Shown: positions 1-6,018 of the stretch, in pieces
Position numbering within the stretch: the stretch's first letter is position 1
How the letters are laid out: every line of letters starts with the position of its first letter
Origin: an uncultured Flammeovirgaceae bacterium
GTDB taxonomy: Bacteria; Bacteroidota; Bacteroidia; Cytophagales; Cyclobacteriaceae
Assembly: GCA_937138955.1 (NCBI GenBank)
Contig: CAKZPJ010000771.1
Location: 1-7,800 of the forward strand
DNA: 7,800 nt
Reading direction: 5' to 3'
Made by a program: the position numbers and the translations under genes
Notes under the pieces: generated by a model
Seen by the model: only the letters and a program-made list of their open reading frames with translations
What the model was told of the DNA's origin: nothing
The model's database searches: none

Positions 1-1
1 T

Positions 2-79
2 TGGCTAGATGAAAATCCTGACGAAATACCCATGTCGCGAGAAGAACTTGATACCTACCTGGAAAACCGAACTTGGTAG
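2..79 (+). CDS. C-terminal fragment of an unidentified protein (5' end outside window)
   Basis: An open frame enters from the left edge and runs 25 codons to a TAG at 77-79. The tail is acidic and polar, reading WLDENPDEIP then MSREELDTYL and ending ENRTW. It looks like a soluble, helical C-terminus. Too little remains to name a family, and I do not recognise it. It lies 100 bp upstream of the first enolase-superfamily gene on the same strand, so it could be the upstream member of the same cluster, but the repeat-containing spacer between them argues against tight coupling. Support comes only from the open frame at the edge and a protein-like composition, so the call is moderate to weak. Confidence 0.45.
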   Translation, partial: WLDENPDEIPMSREELDTYLENRTW

Positions 80-95
80 AATACATTGAGCAGTG

Positions 96-110
96 AACAA
101 TGTGCAATGA
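96..110 (+). repeat. Dispersed AT-rich intergenic word (copy A)
   Basis: The 15-nt word AACAATGTGCAATGA occurs here and, as its exact reverse complement, at 3270-3284. Its 11-nt core CAATGTGCAAT also occurs directly at 1584-1594. All three copies are intergenic. They look like copies of a genome-wide spacer repeat of the kind I associate with Bacteroidota intergenic DNA (inference), and no protein-binding role is evident. Confidence 0.5.
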
Positions 111-118
111 CCAGTTTG

Positions 119-137
119 TCCCGGATGTATTCCGGGA
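119..137 (+). repeat. GC-rich hairpin repeat, left copy
   Basis: TCCCGGA is followed by the 5-nt loop TGTAT and the exact complement TCCGGGA, giving a 7-bp stem that G-T wobble pairs could extend. No T-run follows, so it is not a classical intrinsic terminator. A second hairpin of the same design (7-bp stem, 5-nt loop, CCGGA/TCCGG core) lies at 3175-3193, on the other side of the paralogue pair. It is probably a small dispersed hairpin repeat. A role as an mRNA 3'-end or 5'-UTR structure is possible. Confidence 0.5.
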
Positions 138-179
138 TGATCAGTAACAATTGAATTATCAACAACCTATTACCTAATT

Positions 180-1580
180 ATGAGTTTAGAACCAAAAAAT
201 CATAGCAGCAACCGTCGCGATTTTCTTCAAAAAGCCAGCTTAGGGGGCTTGTCACTCGGGGCTTTTGCCAATAGCTCCATTGAAGAGAATCTAGAATACA
301 GTACCCAGAAAGTAAATCGTTTATCAGCCCCTACTGACCTTAAAATCACCGACTTACGAATTGCTGAAATTAGTGGTGTAGTGTTCCGAACTCCTATCGT
401 GCGAATCTATACCAATCAAGGTATTGTGGGGCACGGCGATGTGCGAGATGGTGCTGCCAAGGAATACGCACTATTTCTCAAAAGCCGATTATTGGGTGAG
501 AATCCCTGCAACGTAGAACGATTATTTAAGAAGATCCGGCAATTTGGCCACCACGGACGGCAGGGTGGGGGAGTATCTGGAGTAGAAATGGCATTGTGGG
601 ATCTGGCAGGAAAAGCGTATAATGTTCCGGTGTACCAATTGCTCGGTGGCAAATATCGTGACCGAGTACGAGTATATTGTGATACTACCACATCTTCAGA
701 CCCACAAGTGTATGCCAAACGAATGCAAGAGCGTATCGATAATGGGTATACAGCTCTGAAAATGGATATTGGCATTAATCTTATCAAAGATATTCCTGGG
801 GCACTTGTAAATGCGCCCGAAGGAAAGTACGCTCCTTACAAATATGAATATCGTCAGTATAATCAAACCCAGCATCCATTTACCCGAGTACAGATTACTC
901 AAAAGGGTATTGAAAAGCTTACTGAGTTTCTGGATGTGATGCGCTCGCAGATTGGCTACGAAATACCAATGGGAACCGATCACTGGGGACATTTTGATGT
1001 AAACGAGGCGGTGAAGATCGCCCGAGTCGCTGAACCGTATAACCTAGCCTACATTGAAGATATTATTCCTTGGCATTTTATGGATCAGTGGCGAGAGATT
1101 ACTGAATCGTCAACTACCCCAACCCAAACTGGAGAGGATATTTATACATTGGAAGGCGGATTTAAAGATTTGATAGATCAGCGAGCGGTCGACATCGTCC
1201 ATCCTGATCCGAATACTGCCGGGGGAATTTTAGAAACCAAGCGAATTGGCGACTATGCTTCCATGCACGGTATTGGATTTATGCATCACCACGCCGCGGG
1301 ACCAGTTTCATTTTTAGGTTCGGTGCATAGTGCGGCGGCTACGGAAAACTTTATGTGGCTGGAGCATCATGCAGTGGATAAACCTAAGTGGGAAGATTTG
1401 GTGACCGGAATAGAAAAACCTATTGTGCAAGATGGCTACGTGAAAGTACCGGAAAAACCGGGAATTGGAATCGAGCTAAACGAAGAGGTAGTAAAAGAAT
1501 TCTTGGTAGAAGGAGAGGAGCTATTCGCTCCCACCGAAGAATGGAACGAAATGAGAGCTTGGGATCGGCTTTGGAGCTAG
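180..1580 (+). CDS. Tat-exported enolase-superfamily (mandelate racemase/muconate lactonizing enzyme family) protein, paralogue 1
   Basis: This 466-residue protein opens with a Tat signal: NRRDFLQKA at 11-19, with R12-R13, a short weakly hydrophobic stretch and a likely cut after GAFA (about 30). A periplasmic location is inferred. Residues about 55-165 form the enolase N-terminal capping domain and about 175-430 the barrel. Visible barrel motifs are KMD at 194-196 where many relatives have KxK, likely metal ligands D267 (in TDHWGH), E293 (IED) and E319 (TGED), HPD at 341-343, and a probable catalytic H370 inside HHH 369-371. The HPFTRVQIT motif at 232-240 and the metal-ligand spacing suggest a galactonate/mannonate dehydratase-like branch, so dehydration of a sugar acid to a 2-keto-3-deoxy acid is likely. 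The substrate cannot be read from the sequence. The ATG at 180 is chosen because it places the RR motif 11 residues from the start. It is paired with a close paralogue 110 bp downstream. Confidence 0.9.
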   Translation: MSLEPKNHSSNRRDFLQKASLGGLSLGAFANSSIEENLEYSTQKVNRLSAPTDLKITDLRIAEISGVVFRTPIVRIYTNQGIVGHGDVRDGAAKEYALFLKSRLLGENPCNVERLFKKIRQFGHHGRQGGGVSGVEMALWDLAGKAYNVPVYQLLGGKYRDRVRVYCDTTTSSDPQVYAKRMQERIDNGYTALKMDIGINLIKDIPGALVNAPEGKYAPYKYEYRQYNQTQHPFTRVQITQKGIEKLTEFLDVMRSQIGYEIPMGTDHWGHFDVNEAVKIARVAEPYNLAYIEDIIPWHFMDQWREITESSTTPTQTGEDIYTLEGGFKDLIDQRAVDIVHPDPNTAGGILETKRIGDYASMHGIGFMHHHAAGPVSFLGSVHSAAATENFMWLEHHAVDKPKWEDLVTGIEKPIVQDGYVKVPEKPGIGIELNEEVVKEFLVEGEELFAPTEEWNEMRAWDRLWS

Positions 1581-1583
1581 AAT

Positions 1584-1594
1584 CAATGTGCAAT
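1584..1594 (+). repeat. Dispersed AT-rich intergenic word, short direct copy
   Basis: CAATGTGCAAT, just after the stop codon of the first paralogue, matches 98-108 exactly in the same orientation and matches 3272-3282 as its reverse complement. Eleven bases could match by chance once. Three intergenic copies within about 3.2 kb, with none noticed in the genes, make a shared repeat origin more likely. Confidence 0.35.
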
Positions 1595-1619
1595 AGGAAA
1601 GCTAAGGAGTTGGCGTTAA

Positions 1620-1639
1620 GGGCGTATTGCAATACGCCC
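1620..1639 (+). repeat. Perfect 20-bp palindrome, REP-like
   Basis: GGGCGTATTG is followed directly by its exact reverse complement CAATACGCCC, with no unpaired centre. As RNA it could fold with about 8 bp of stem and a 4-nt loop. It sits 40 bp after the first paralogue's stop and 51 bp before the second paralogue's start. No T-run follows, so intrinsic termination is unlikely. In many Bacteroidota genomes GGGCGTAT/ATACGCCC palindromes appear as dispersed intergenic repeats resembling REP elements (recollection, not checked). A regulator operator is an alternative. Confidence 0.6.
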
Positions 1640-1661
1640 GAACGGTAAAAAATAGCAATTT

Positions 1662-1686
1662 AACAATAGAGCAATCGAACAATAGA
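1662..1686 (+). repeat. Short direct repeat AACAATAGA ahead of paralogue 2
   Basis: AACAATAGA occurs at 1662-1670 and again at 1678-1686, with GCAATCG between. The second copy ends 4 bp before the ATG at 1691. This uses the same AACAAT/GCAAT vocabulary as the other spacers in the window. It is more likely spacer repeat DNA than a ribosome binding site, and the region has no purine-rich Shine-Dalgarno sequence. Confidence 0.3.
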
Positions 1687-1690
1687 AATT

Positions 1691-3118
1691 ATGAACAAGT
1701 ATTTGCAGAATTTATTAAAATCACCTCAGAAGAACTCCTCTAACGGTAACCGTCGCGATTTTCTTCAAAAAGCCAGTTTAGGCGGCTTATCACTCGGCGC
1801 TTTTGCCAATAGCTCAATAGAAGAAACACTAGAATACTCTACGCAGAAAGTAAATAAATTTTCTAATCCTGCTGATTTAAAAATTACTGATCTGCGGGTA
1901 GTTGAGGTAGTAGATGCCCCTATGCCATGCCCCATTATTCGGATAGATACTAATCAAGGAATTTACGGGTTAGGGGAAGTGCGTGACCACGCCAGTCCAA
2001 AGTATGCATTGTTTCTTAAGAGTCGATTATTAGGTGAAAACCCCTGCAACGTAGATCGAGTATTCAAAAAGATCAAACAGTTTGGTGGTCATTCTCGTCA
2101 GGCGGGAGGCGTATGTGGGGTGGAAATGGCTCTGTGGGATCTGGCAGGTAAAGCCTATAACGTACCGGCATACCAACTAGTAGGCGGTAAGTTTCGTGAT
2201 CGGGTTCGAATGTACGCAGATACTACTGGTTCCGATGATCCGGTGGAGTACGCTAAGCGTATGAAAGCGCGAGTTGACGAGGGATTTACCTTCTTAAAGA
2301 TGGACTTTGGCATTCAGATGCTGAAGGATGAAAAAAATATGGTAATTAATCGGAGTATGAACGACATTGGTAGCCAATGGAATCGTAAGTACGGTAGCTA
2401 CGGCTCCACGGCTCATCCGTTTACCCGTATTCAGATTACTGACGAAGGATTAGAAAAAATTGTAGACTACGTAAAGCAGGTTCGTGATATTGTGGGTTAC
2501 GAAGTTCCACTAGCTGCCGATCATTTTGGCCACTTTGATACCAACGAAGCCATTCGGCTGGGCAATGCGCTGGAACCTTATCGGTTGGCATATTTAGAAG
2601 ATTTAGTACCTTGGCAGTATACCGATAAATGGAAGCAAATTACGCACGCTATCAATACACCTACCCTCACCGGAGAAGACATCTTTCTTAAAGAAGAATT
2701 TATTAAGCTCATTGATGCCCGAGCCATTGATATGATTCATCCCGATCTTGCATCTTCAGGAGGGATTTTGGAAACGAAGAAAATTGGCGACTATGCGGAA
2801 GAAAATGGTATTCCGATGATGATGCATTTTGCCGGTACTCCGGTTTCTTTAATGGCTAATGTGCATTGCGCCGCGGCTACCCAAAATTTTATAGCGCTCG
2901 AGCATCATTCGGTGGATATTCCCTGGTGGGAAGATTTAGTTACCGGAATTGATAAACCTATTGTTGAAGATGGTCATGTTACGGTTCCAGATAAACCTGG
3001 CTTGGGAGTGGAACTAAATGAAGATGTAGTAAAAGAACATATGAAAAAGGGTACCAAATATTTCGCTCCTACTGATGAGTGGAATACAATTGACTCGGCC
3101 GACCGACTATGGAGCTAA
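1691..3118 (+). CDS. Tat-exported enolase-superfamily (mandelate racemase/muconate lactonizing enzyme family) protein, paralogue 2
   Basis: This 475-residue protein is clearly a duplicate of the preceding gene, with roughly two thirds identity by eye. Its Tat signal (R21-R22, then DFLQKASLGG) is identical to paralogue 1 over residues 20-45. The capping domain spans about 64-175 and the barrel about 185-440. Matching active-site positions are KMD 203-205, D277 in ADHFGH, E303, E329 in TGED, HPD 350-352 and H379. The catalytic loop reads MMMHFAG where paralogue 1 has FMHHHAAG, and W269 of paralogue 1 is F279 here, so the two probably act on different substrates or stereoisomers. Both end in DRLWS. 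A sugar-acid dehydratase of the periplasm is the best guess. The ATG at 1691 fits the Tat motif position. No separate promoter was recognised in the 110-bp spacer, so co-transcription with paralogue 1 is plausible. Confidence 0.9.
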   Translation: MNKYLQNLLKSPQKNSSNGNRRDFLQKASLGGLSLGAFANSSIEETLEYSTQKVNKFSNPADLKITDLRVVEVVDAPMPCPIIRIDTNQGIYGLGEVRDHASPKYALFLKSRLLGENPCNVDRVFKKIKQFGGHSRQAGGVCGVEMALWDLAGKAYNVPAYQLVGGKFRDRVRMYADTTGSDDPVEYAKRMKARVDEGFTFLKMDFGIQMLKDEKNMVINRSMNDIGSQWNRKYGSYGSTAHPFTRIQITDEGLEKIVDYVKQVRDIVGYEVPLAADHFGHFDTNEAIRLGNALEPYRLAYLEDLVPWQYTDKWKQITHAINTPTLTGEDIFLKEEFIKLIDARAIDMIHPDLASSGGILETKKIGDYAEENGIPMMMHFAGTPVSLMANVHCAAATQNFIALEHHSVDIPWWEDLVTGIDKPIVEDGHVTVPDKPGLGVELNEDVVKEHMKKGTKYFAPTDEWNTIDSADRLWS

Positions 3119-3174
3119 TATCAATCTACAGTGGGCAATTAGAAATAAATAATTACTACAGACGGATATTATTC

Positions 3175-3193
3175 CCCCGGAACCTGTCCGGGG
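3175..3193 (+). repeat. GC-rich hairpin repeat, right copy
   Basis: CCCCGGA, loop ACCTG and TCCGGGG form a perfect 7-bp stem with a 5-nt loop, the same layout as the hairpin at 119-137. It begins 57 bp after the stop of paralogue 2 and could protect or define the 3' end of that message. No T-run follows on either strand, so an intrinsic terminator is not supported. The rest of the 180-bp spacer (3119-3298) holds AT-rich repeat words and a GGTTTCCGGTCTCC-like tract. Confidence 0.5.
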
Positions 3194-3269
3194 TCAATTG
3201 TTAACTGTACATTGCAAGCTATTTGTTATCAACTTCGGTTTCCGGTCTCCCGTTTCTATTGCTCACTGT

Positions 3270-3284
3270 TCATTGCACATTGTT
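3270..3284 (-). repeat. Dispersed AT-rich intergenic word (inverted copy of 96-110)
   Basis: The + strand reads TCATTGCACATTGTT, the exact reverse complement of the 15-nt word at 96-110. Neighbouring bases share more vocabulary with the left copy: GCTCACTG here against CAGTGA on the left. It ends 14 bp before the ATG of the transporter, and the alternative TTG start at 3287 lies just beside it. With the hairpins it frames the two paralogues in an approximately inverted arrangement. Confidence 0.5.
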
Positions 3285-3298
3285 AATTGTCATCATCT

Positions 3299-4438
3299 AT
3301 GAACCAACGTTCAGTTTATAAAACACTACTCAGTTTGGCCGGAGCAAGTGCATTAATTGCCCTTGTTTTCTTTATAATGGGCAATGCTACTGGAGCGGGT
3401 CCTTTTTTGATTGCTTTCTTTATTCTGCTGGCGGTTGGTTTTCGCGGCTACGAATCACTGCGCGGTTTCTCATTTACGGCAGTAATTTTTGCTGCGGTAA
3501 CCGTGGCGATGTACTATCCCGCTAATTTTCAGGAGGTTGGGGGTTATGATTTAAAAAATCTGTTTACCCCGCTGCTGCAACTTATCATGTTTGGAATGGG
3601 AACTGCCATTGGGTTCAGTGACTTTCTGGGAGTGATTAAAATGCCTAGGGGAGTACTGGTTGGAGTGCTCTGTCAATTTTCAATCATGCCTTTCGTGGGT
3701 TTTAGTATTGCCCAGATTCTGGGAATTGAACCGGAGATTGCAGCCGGAATAATCTTGATTGGGTCTTCGCCCAGTGGTTTGGCCTCTAATGTTATGGCTT
3801 ACCTAGCGAAAGCGAACTTGGCACTATCAATCACTCTAACGGCTATAGCAACTTTACTGGCTCCGCTAATTACTCCTAATCTCATGGGTTGGTTAGCTGG
3901 TGAACTCGTAGAAGTAGATGTTTTAGGAATGATGTGGAGCATGGTGCGAATTGTGATTATTCCAGTGTTCGCTGGGGTACTATTCAATCATTTCTTTAGC
4001 GGTAAATTTAAGTGGTTAGACGAAGCAATGCCTTACGTTTCTATGTTTGGTATTGCCTATATAATCACCATCATTACCGCCGCTGGTCGAGATAATCTGC
4101 TAGAGGTAGGTGCCATCTTAATTATAGCAGGAATTTTTCATAATATGTCTGGGTATTTTCTGGGGTATTGGGGTGCCCGTTTATTCCGAATGCCCGAACA
4201 GGACTGTCGCACGGTGGCCTTAGAAGTTGGAATGCAAAATGGGGGGCTAGCCTCGGCACTAGCAAATGAAATGGGTAAAGTAGCTACGGTAGGATTAGCT
4301 CCGGCAATTTTTGGCCCGGTGATGAATATTACTGGATCAACACTAGCCACTTATTGGCGAGGAAAACCATTACCTGATGAGCCTGACGACGCTGAGAAGA
4401 AAACAGCTCCAATTGAACACGATAAGGCAACTACGTAA
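3299..4438 (+). CDS. Bile acid:sodium symporter (BASS) family transporter
   Basis: A hydrophobic inner-membrane protein of 379 residues with about 10-11 predicted membrane segments by eye (about 10-27, 34-49, 57-74, 88-108, 117-140, 148-165, 175-197, 208-229, 245-262, 268-290, 330-352). Family signatures are FGMGTAIGFSDF (98-109), the glycine/serine-rich GSSPSGLASN (155-164) and LEVGMQNGG (308-316), whose E309 and Q313 match the sodium-site E and Q of bacterial bile-acid transporter homologues. Members move organic anions with sodium, such as bile acids, pyruvate or ketopantoate, so the name does not imply bile acids. Beside two dehydratase-like enzymes, a keto-acid or sugar-acid substrate is reasonable inference. 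An in-frame TTG at 3287 would add four residues (MSSS). I prefer the ATG at 3299, because the TTG abuts a dispersed repeat. The charged C-terminal tail is probably cytoplasmic or disordered. Confidence 0.88.
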   Translation: MNQRSVYKTLLSLAGASALIALVFFIMGNATGAGPFLIAFFILLAVGFRGYESLRGFSFTAVIFAAVTVAMYYPANFQEVGGYDLKNLFTPLLQLIMFGMGTAIGFSDFLGVIKMPRGVLVGVLCQFSIMPFVGFSIAQILGIEPEIAAGIILIGSSPSGLASNVMAYLAKANLALSITLTAIATLLAPLITPNLMGWLAGELVEVDVLGMMWSMVRIVIIPVFAGVLFNHFFSGKFKWLDEAMPYVSMFGIAYIITIITAAGRDNLLEVGAILIIAGIFHNMSGYFLGYWGARLFRMPEQDCRTVALEVGMQNGGLASALANEMGKVATVGLAPAIFGPVMNITGSTLATYWRGKPLPDEPDDAEKKTAPIEHDKATT

Positions 4439-4441
4439 TTT

Positions 4442-5842
4442 ATGCAATATCTGACTGTCATCATCATTTCACTGATTGCGCTATCCTGTGCTTCACCCGA
4501 GAAGTCTGAAAAAGATACCGAGGAAGTAGCTAAAATACCGAATCAAGACTCAATTTATGCTCAGGTGAACCGGAACTGGAATAATGTATTAGCAGCTTGG
4601 TATCCCCGGGTTCTGGATACAACCTATGGTGGGTATCTGGCGAATTGGACCTATGATTGGCAGATGGCTGAGCAGCAAAATAAAATGATTGTTACGCAAG
4701 CTCGCCACTTATGGACTACTTCCAAAGTGCTCAAGGAGCACCCTAACGATACACTCTATCAAGCAGCTACAAAATTGGGCTTTGAGTTTTTGAAAAATAA
4801 GATGTGGGACAAAACTCAAGGAGGATTTTACTGGCTAGTTGACCAAGAAGGCTCCCCAATTCTAGAAGGAGAGGGGCGGTACAAGAAGGTATATGGTCAT
4901 GCATTTGGCATTTATGCTTTAGCCGCTTATGCTCAGGTGGATAATTCTGAAGAAACTCTTTCTTTTGCTAAAGACGCTTTTCATTGGCTAGAAGAAAATG
5001 CCCATGACTCGGAAAATCGCGGTTATTTTTCGGTAGTAACTCAAGATGGAACTCCCCTGACCAAGGAAGAGCAAACCAGTAATGAGTTGCCCGTTAGTTG
5101 GATGTACAAAGAACAAAACGCCGGCATTCATCTGATGGAAGCGTTTACTGAACTATACCGAGTTTGGCCTGACTCCTTAGTGCGGGAGCGACTCATTGAA
5201 ATGTTGCACTTAGTGCGGGATACAATGGTAAACGAGCGGGGACATCTTTCACTTTTTTTTACTCCCGATTGGCAACCAATTTCTTACGCAGACTCATCTC
5301 AAACTGCCCGTGAAGCTAATTATCACATAGATCATGTTTCTTTCGGTCATGATATTGAGACAGCTTTTCTAATACTAGATGCGTCTGAAGCACTAGGTAA
5401 TTTTGAGTATGACCAAACCTTATCTGTAGCTAAAACGCTGGTAGATCATACACTGAAAACTGGCTTCGACCCAGTAAGAAGCGGTATTTACCAACGAGGC
5501 TACTATCTACCGGGCGAATCCACGCCGGGCGAATCCACGCCAAGCGACTCTACAGTAAGCATTATTGATTCGGAAAAGGATTGGTGGTCGCAGGCAGAGG
5601 GTCTCAATACACTGCTGATTTTTGCCGAGTTATATCCTGACCAGCCTCAGTATGGCGAAGAGTTTACTGACTTATGGAAATATACCCGAACCTATATGAT
5701 TGATCACGAAAATCAGGGTTGGTATAACTTGGGCCTTGACATCACTCCTGAATCCCGTACAATGGCTAAAGGACAAGCTTGGAAAGGTAATTACCACAAC
5801 GGACGGACTTTAATGTCACTCAACTCCCGCCTCGCCCCCTGA
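4442..5842 (+). CDS. Exported AGE-family (N-acylglucosamine/cellobiose 2-epimerase-like) lipoprotein
   Basis: The 466-residue protein has a lipoprotein-like signal: a hydrophobic start, then IALSC with C16 the likely lipidated residue, followed by a charged EKSEKDTEE segment. The rest is an (alpha/alpha)6 barrel of the AGE superfamily, whose members epimerise or isomerise free sugars and disaccharides. Landmarks are GGY at 63-65, QARHLW with R88 (86-91), H230, GHDIE with H303 and E306 (302-306), WWSQAE (381-386) and KGNYHNGR with H452 (448-455). The H-D-x-E, W-x-Q-A-E and final Y-H motifs are those of cellobiose or mannobiose 2-epimerases, but the substrate is not certain. Usual AGE length is about 400 residues. 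The excess is the signal, the linker and a PGEST repeat loop (357-371). It starts 3 bp after the transporter stop, so translational coupling is likely. Export is unusual for this family. Confidence 0.87.
   Translation: MQYLTVIIISLIALSCASPEKSEKDTEEVAKIPNQDSIYAQVNRNWNNVLAAWYPRVLDTTYGGYLANWTYDWQMAEQQNKMIVTQARHLWTTSKVLKEHPNDTLYQAATKLGFEFLKNKMWDKTQGGFYWLVDQEGSPILEGEGRYKKVYGHAFGIYALAAYAQVDNSEETLSFAKDAFHWLEENAHDSENRGYFSVVTQDGTPLTKEEQTSNELPVSWMYKEQNAGIHLMEAFTELYRVWPDSLVRERLIEMLHLVRDTMVNERGHLSLFFTPDWQPISYADSSQTAREANYHIDHVSFGHDIETAFLILDASEALGNFEYDQTLSVAKTLVDHTLKTGFDPVRSGIYQRGYYLPGESTPGESTPSDSTVSIIDSEKDWWSQAEGLNTLLIFAELYPDQPQYGEEFTDLWKYTRTYMIDHENQGWYNLGLDITPESRTMAKGQAWKGNYHNGRTLMSLNSRLAP
5510..5554 (+). 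repeat. In-frame 15-bp tandem repeat coding PGEST-PGEST-PSDST
   Basis: Two identical 15-bp units (CCGGGCGAATCCACG at 5510-5524 and 5525-5539) are followed by a third diverged unit at 5540-5554. They encode residues 357-371 of the AGE-family protein, a Pro/Ser/Thr-rich loop just before the conserved WWSQAE segment. The two exact copies suggest recent slippage. The unit length is a multiple of three, so copy-number change would lengthen the loop without a frameshift. Confidence 0.8.
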
Positions 5843-6018
5843 TTACTACATTTTAGGGGGAACTTACAACGTGCTTTTTGCTGAATATTCTGCTTTTTCT
5901 AAGTCCACCATTATTGTAGATTGGACTCAGGCTCAAGCCAACTTTTTTAACCAGTATCAGAAATAAAAACGGGTTTGAAGTATCTACTTATTTGCCGGTT
6001 CTATTTATAAAATAAGCA
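5843..6018. other. 176-bp spacer, no supported gene
   Basis: This AT-rich spacer separates the epimerase gene from the helix-hairpin-helix gene. It contains a direct repeat of TGCTTTTT (about 5872 and 5891) and a stop-free + stretch ending with a TAA at 5964-5966. No convincing Bacteroidota promoter (TTTG near -33 with TAnnTTTG near -7) was found. TTTG occurs at 5974-5977 and 5991-5994, but the spacing and flanking bases do not fit. A promoter for the downstream pair probably lies here on context alone. Confidence 0.35.

Noticed and set aside
115..160. Possible Bacteroidota promoter upstream of paralogue 1, from TTTG at 115-118.
   Set aside because: No TAnnTTTG element follows at about 19-21 bp. 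The closest string (TAACAATTG) does not match.
416..992. Two overlapping open frames on the - strand inside the first enolase-superfamily gene.
   Set aside because: They lie antisense to a strongly supported enzyme, show no recognisable domain, and are explained by the codon pattern of the + strand gene.
1388..1648. A + frame of 86 codons overlapping the end of paralogue 1 and the palindrome.
   Set aside because: Arginine-rich shadow translation of conserved enzyme sequence, with no independent start signal or domain.
3287..3298. TTG start that would extend the BASS transporter by four residues (MSSS).
   Set aside because: An ATG lies only 12 bp downstream at 3299, the TTG sits next to a dispersed intergenic repeat, and the extra residues add no family feature.
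3799..4350. Antisense open frames within the transporter gene.
   Set aside because: They are complementary to conserved membrane segments of the BASS protein and have no recognisable features.
5814..5966. A stop-free + frame overlapping the end of the epimerase gene and running to a TAA at 5964-5966, with a possible GTG start at 5871 (31 residues, beginning LFAEYSAFSK after the start).
   Set aside because: It has no ATG and no recognisable family. The epimerase already ends where its family normally ends, so it is not a frameshifted tail. The peptide looks protein-like, so a decayed gene remnant cannot be fully excluded.
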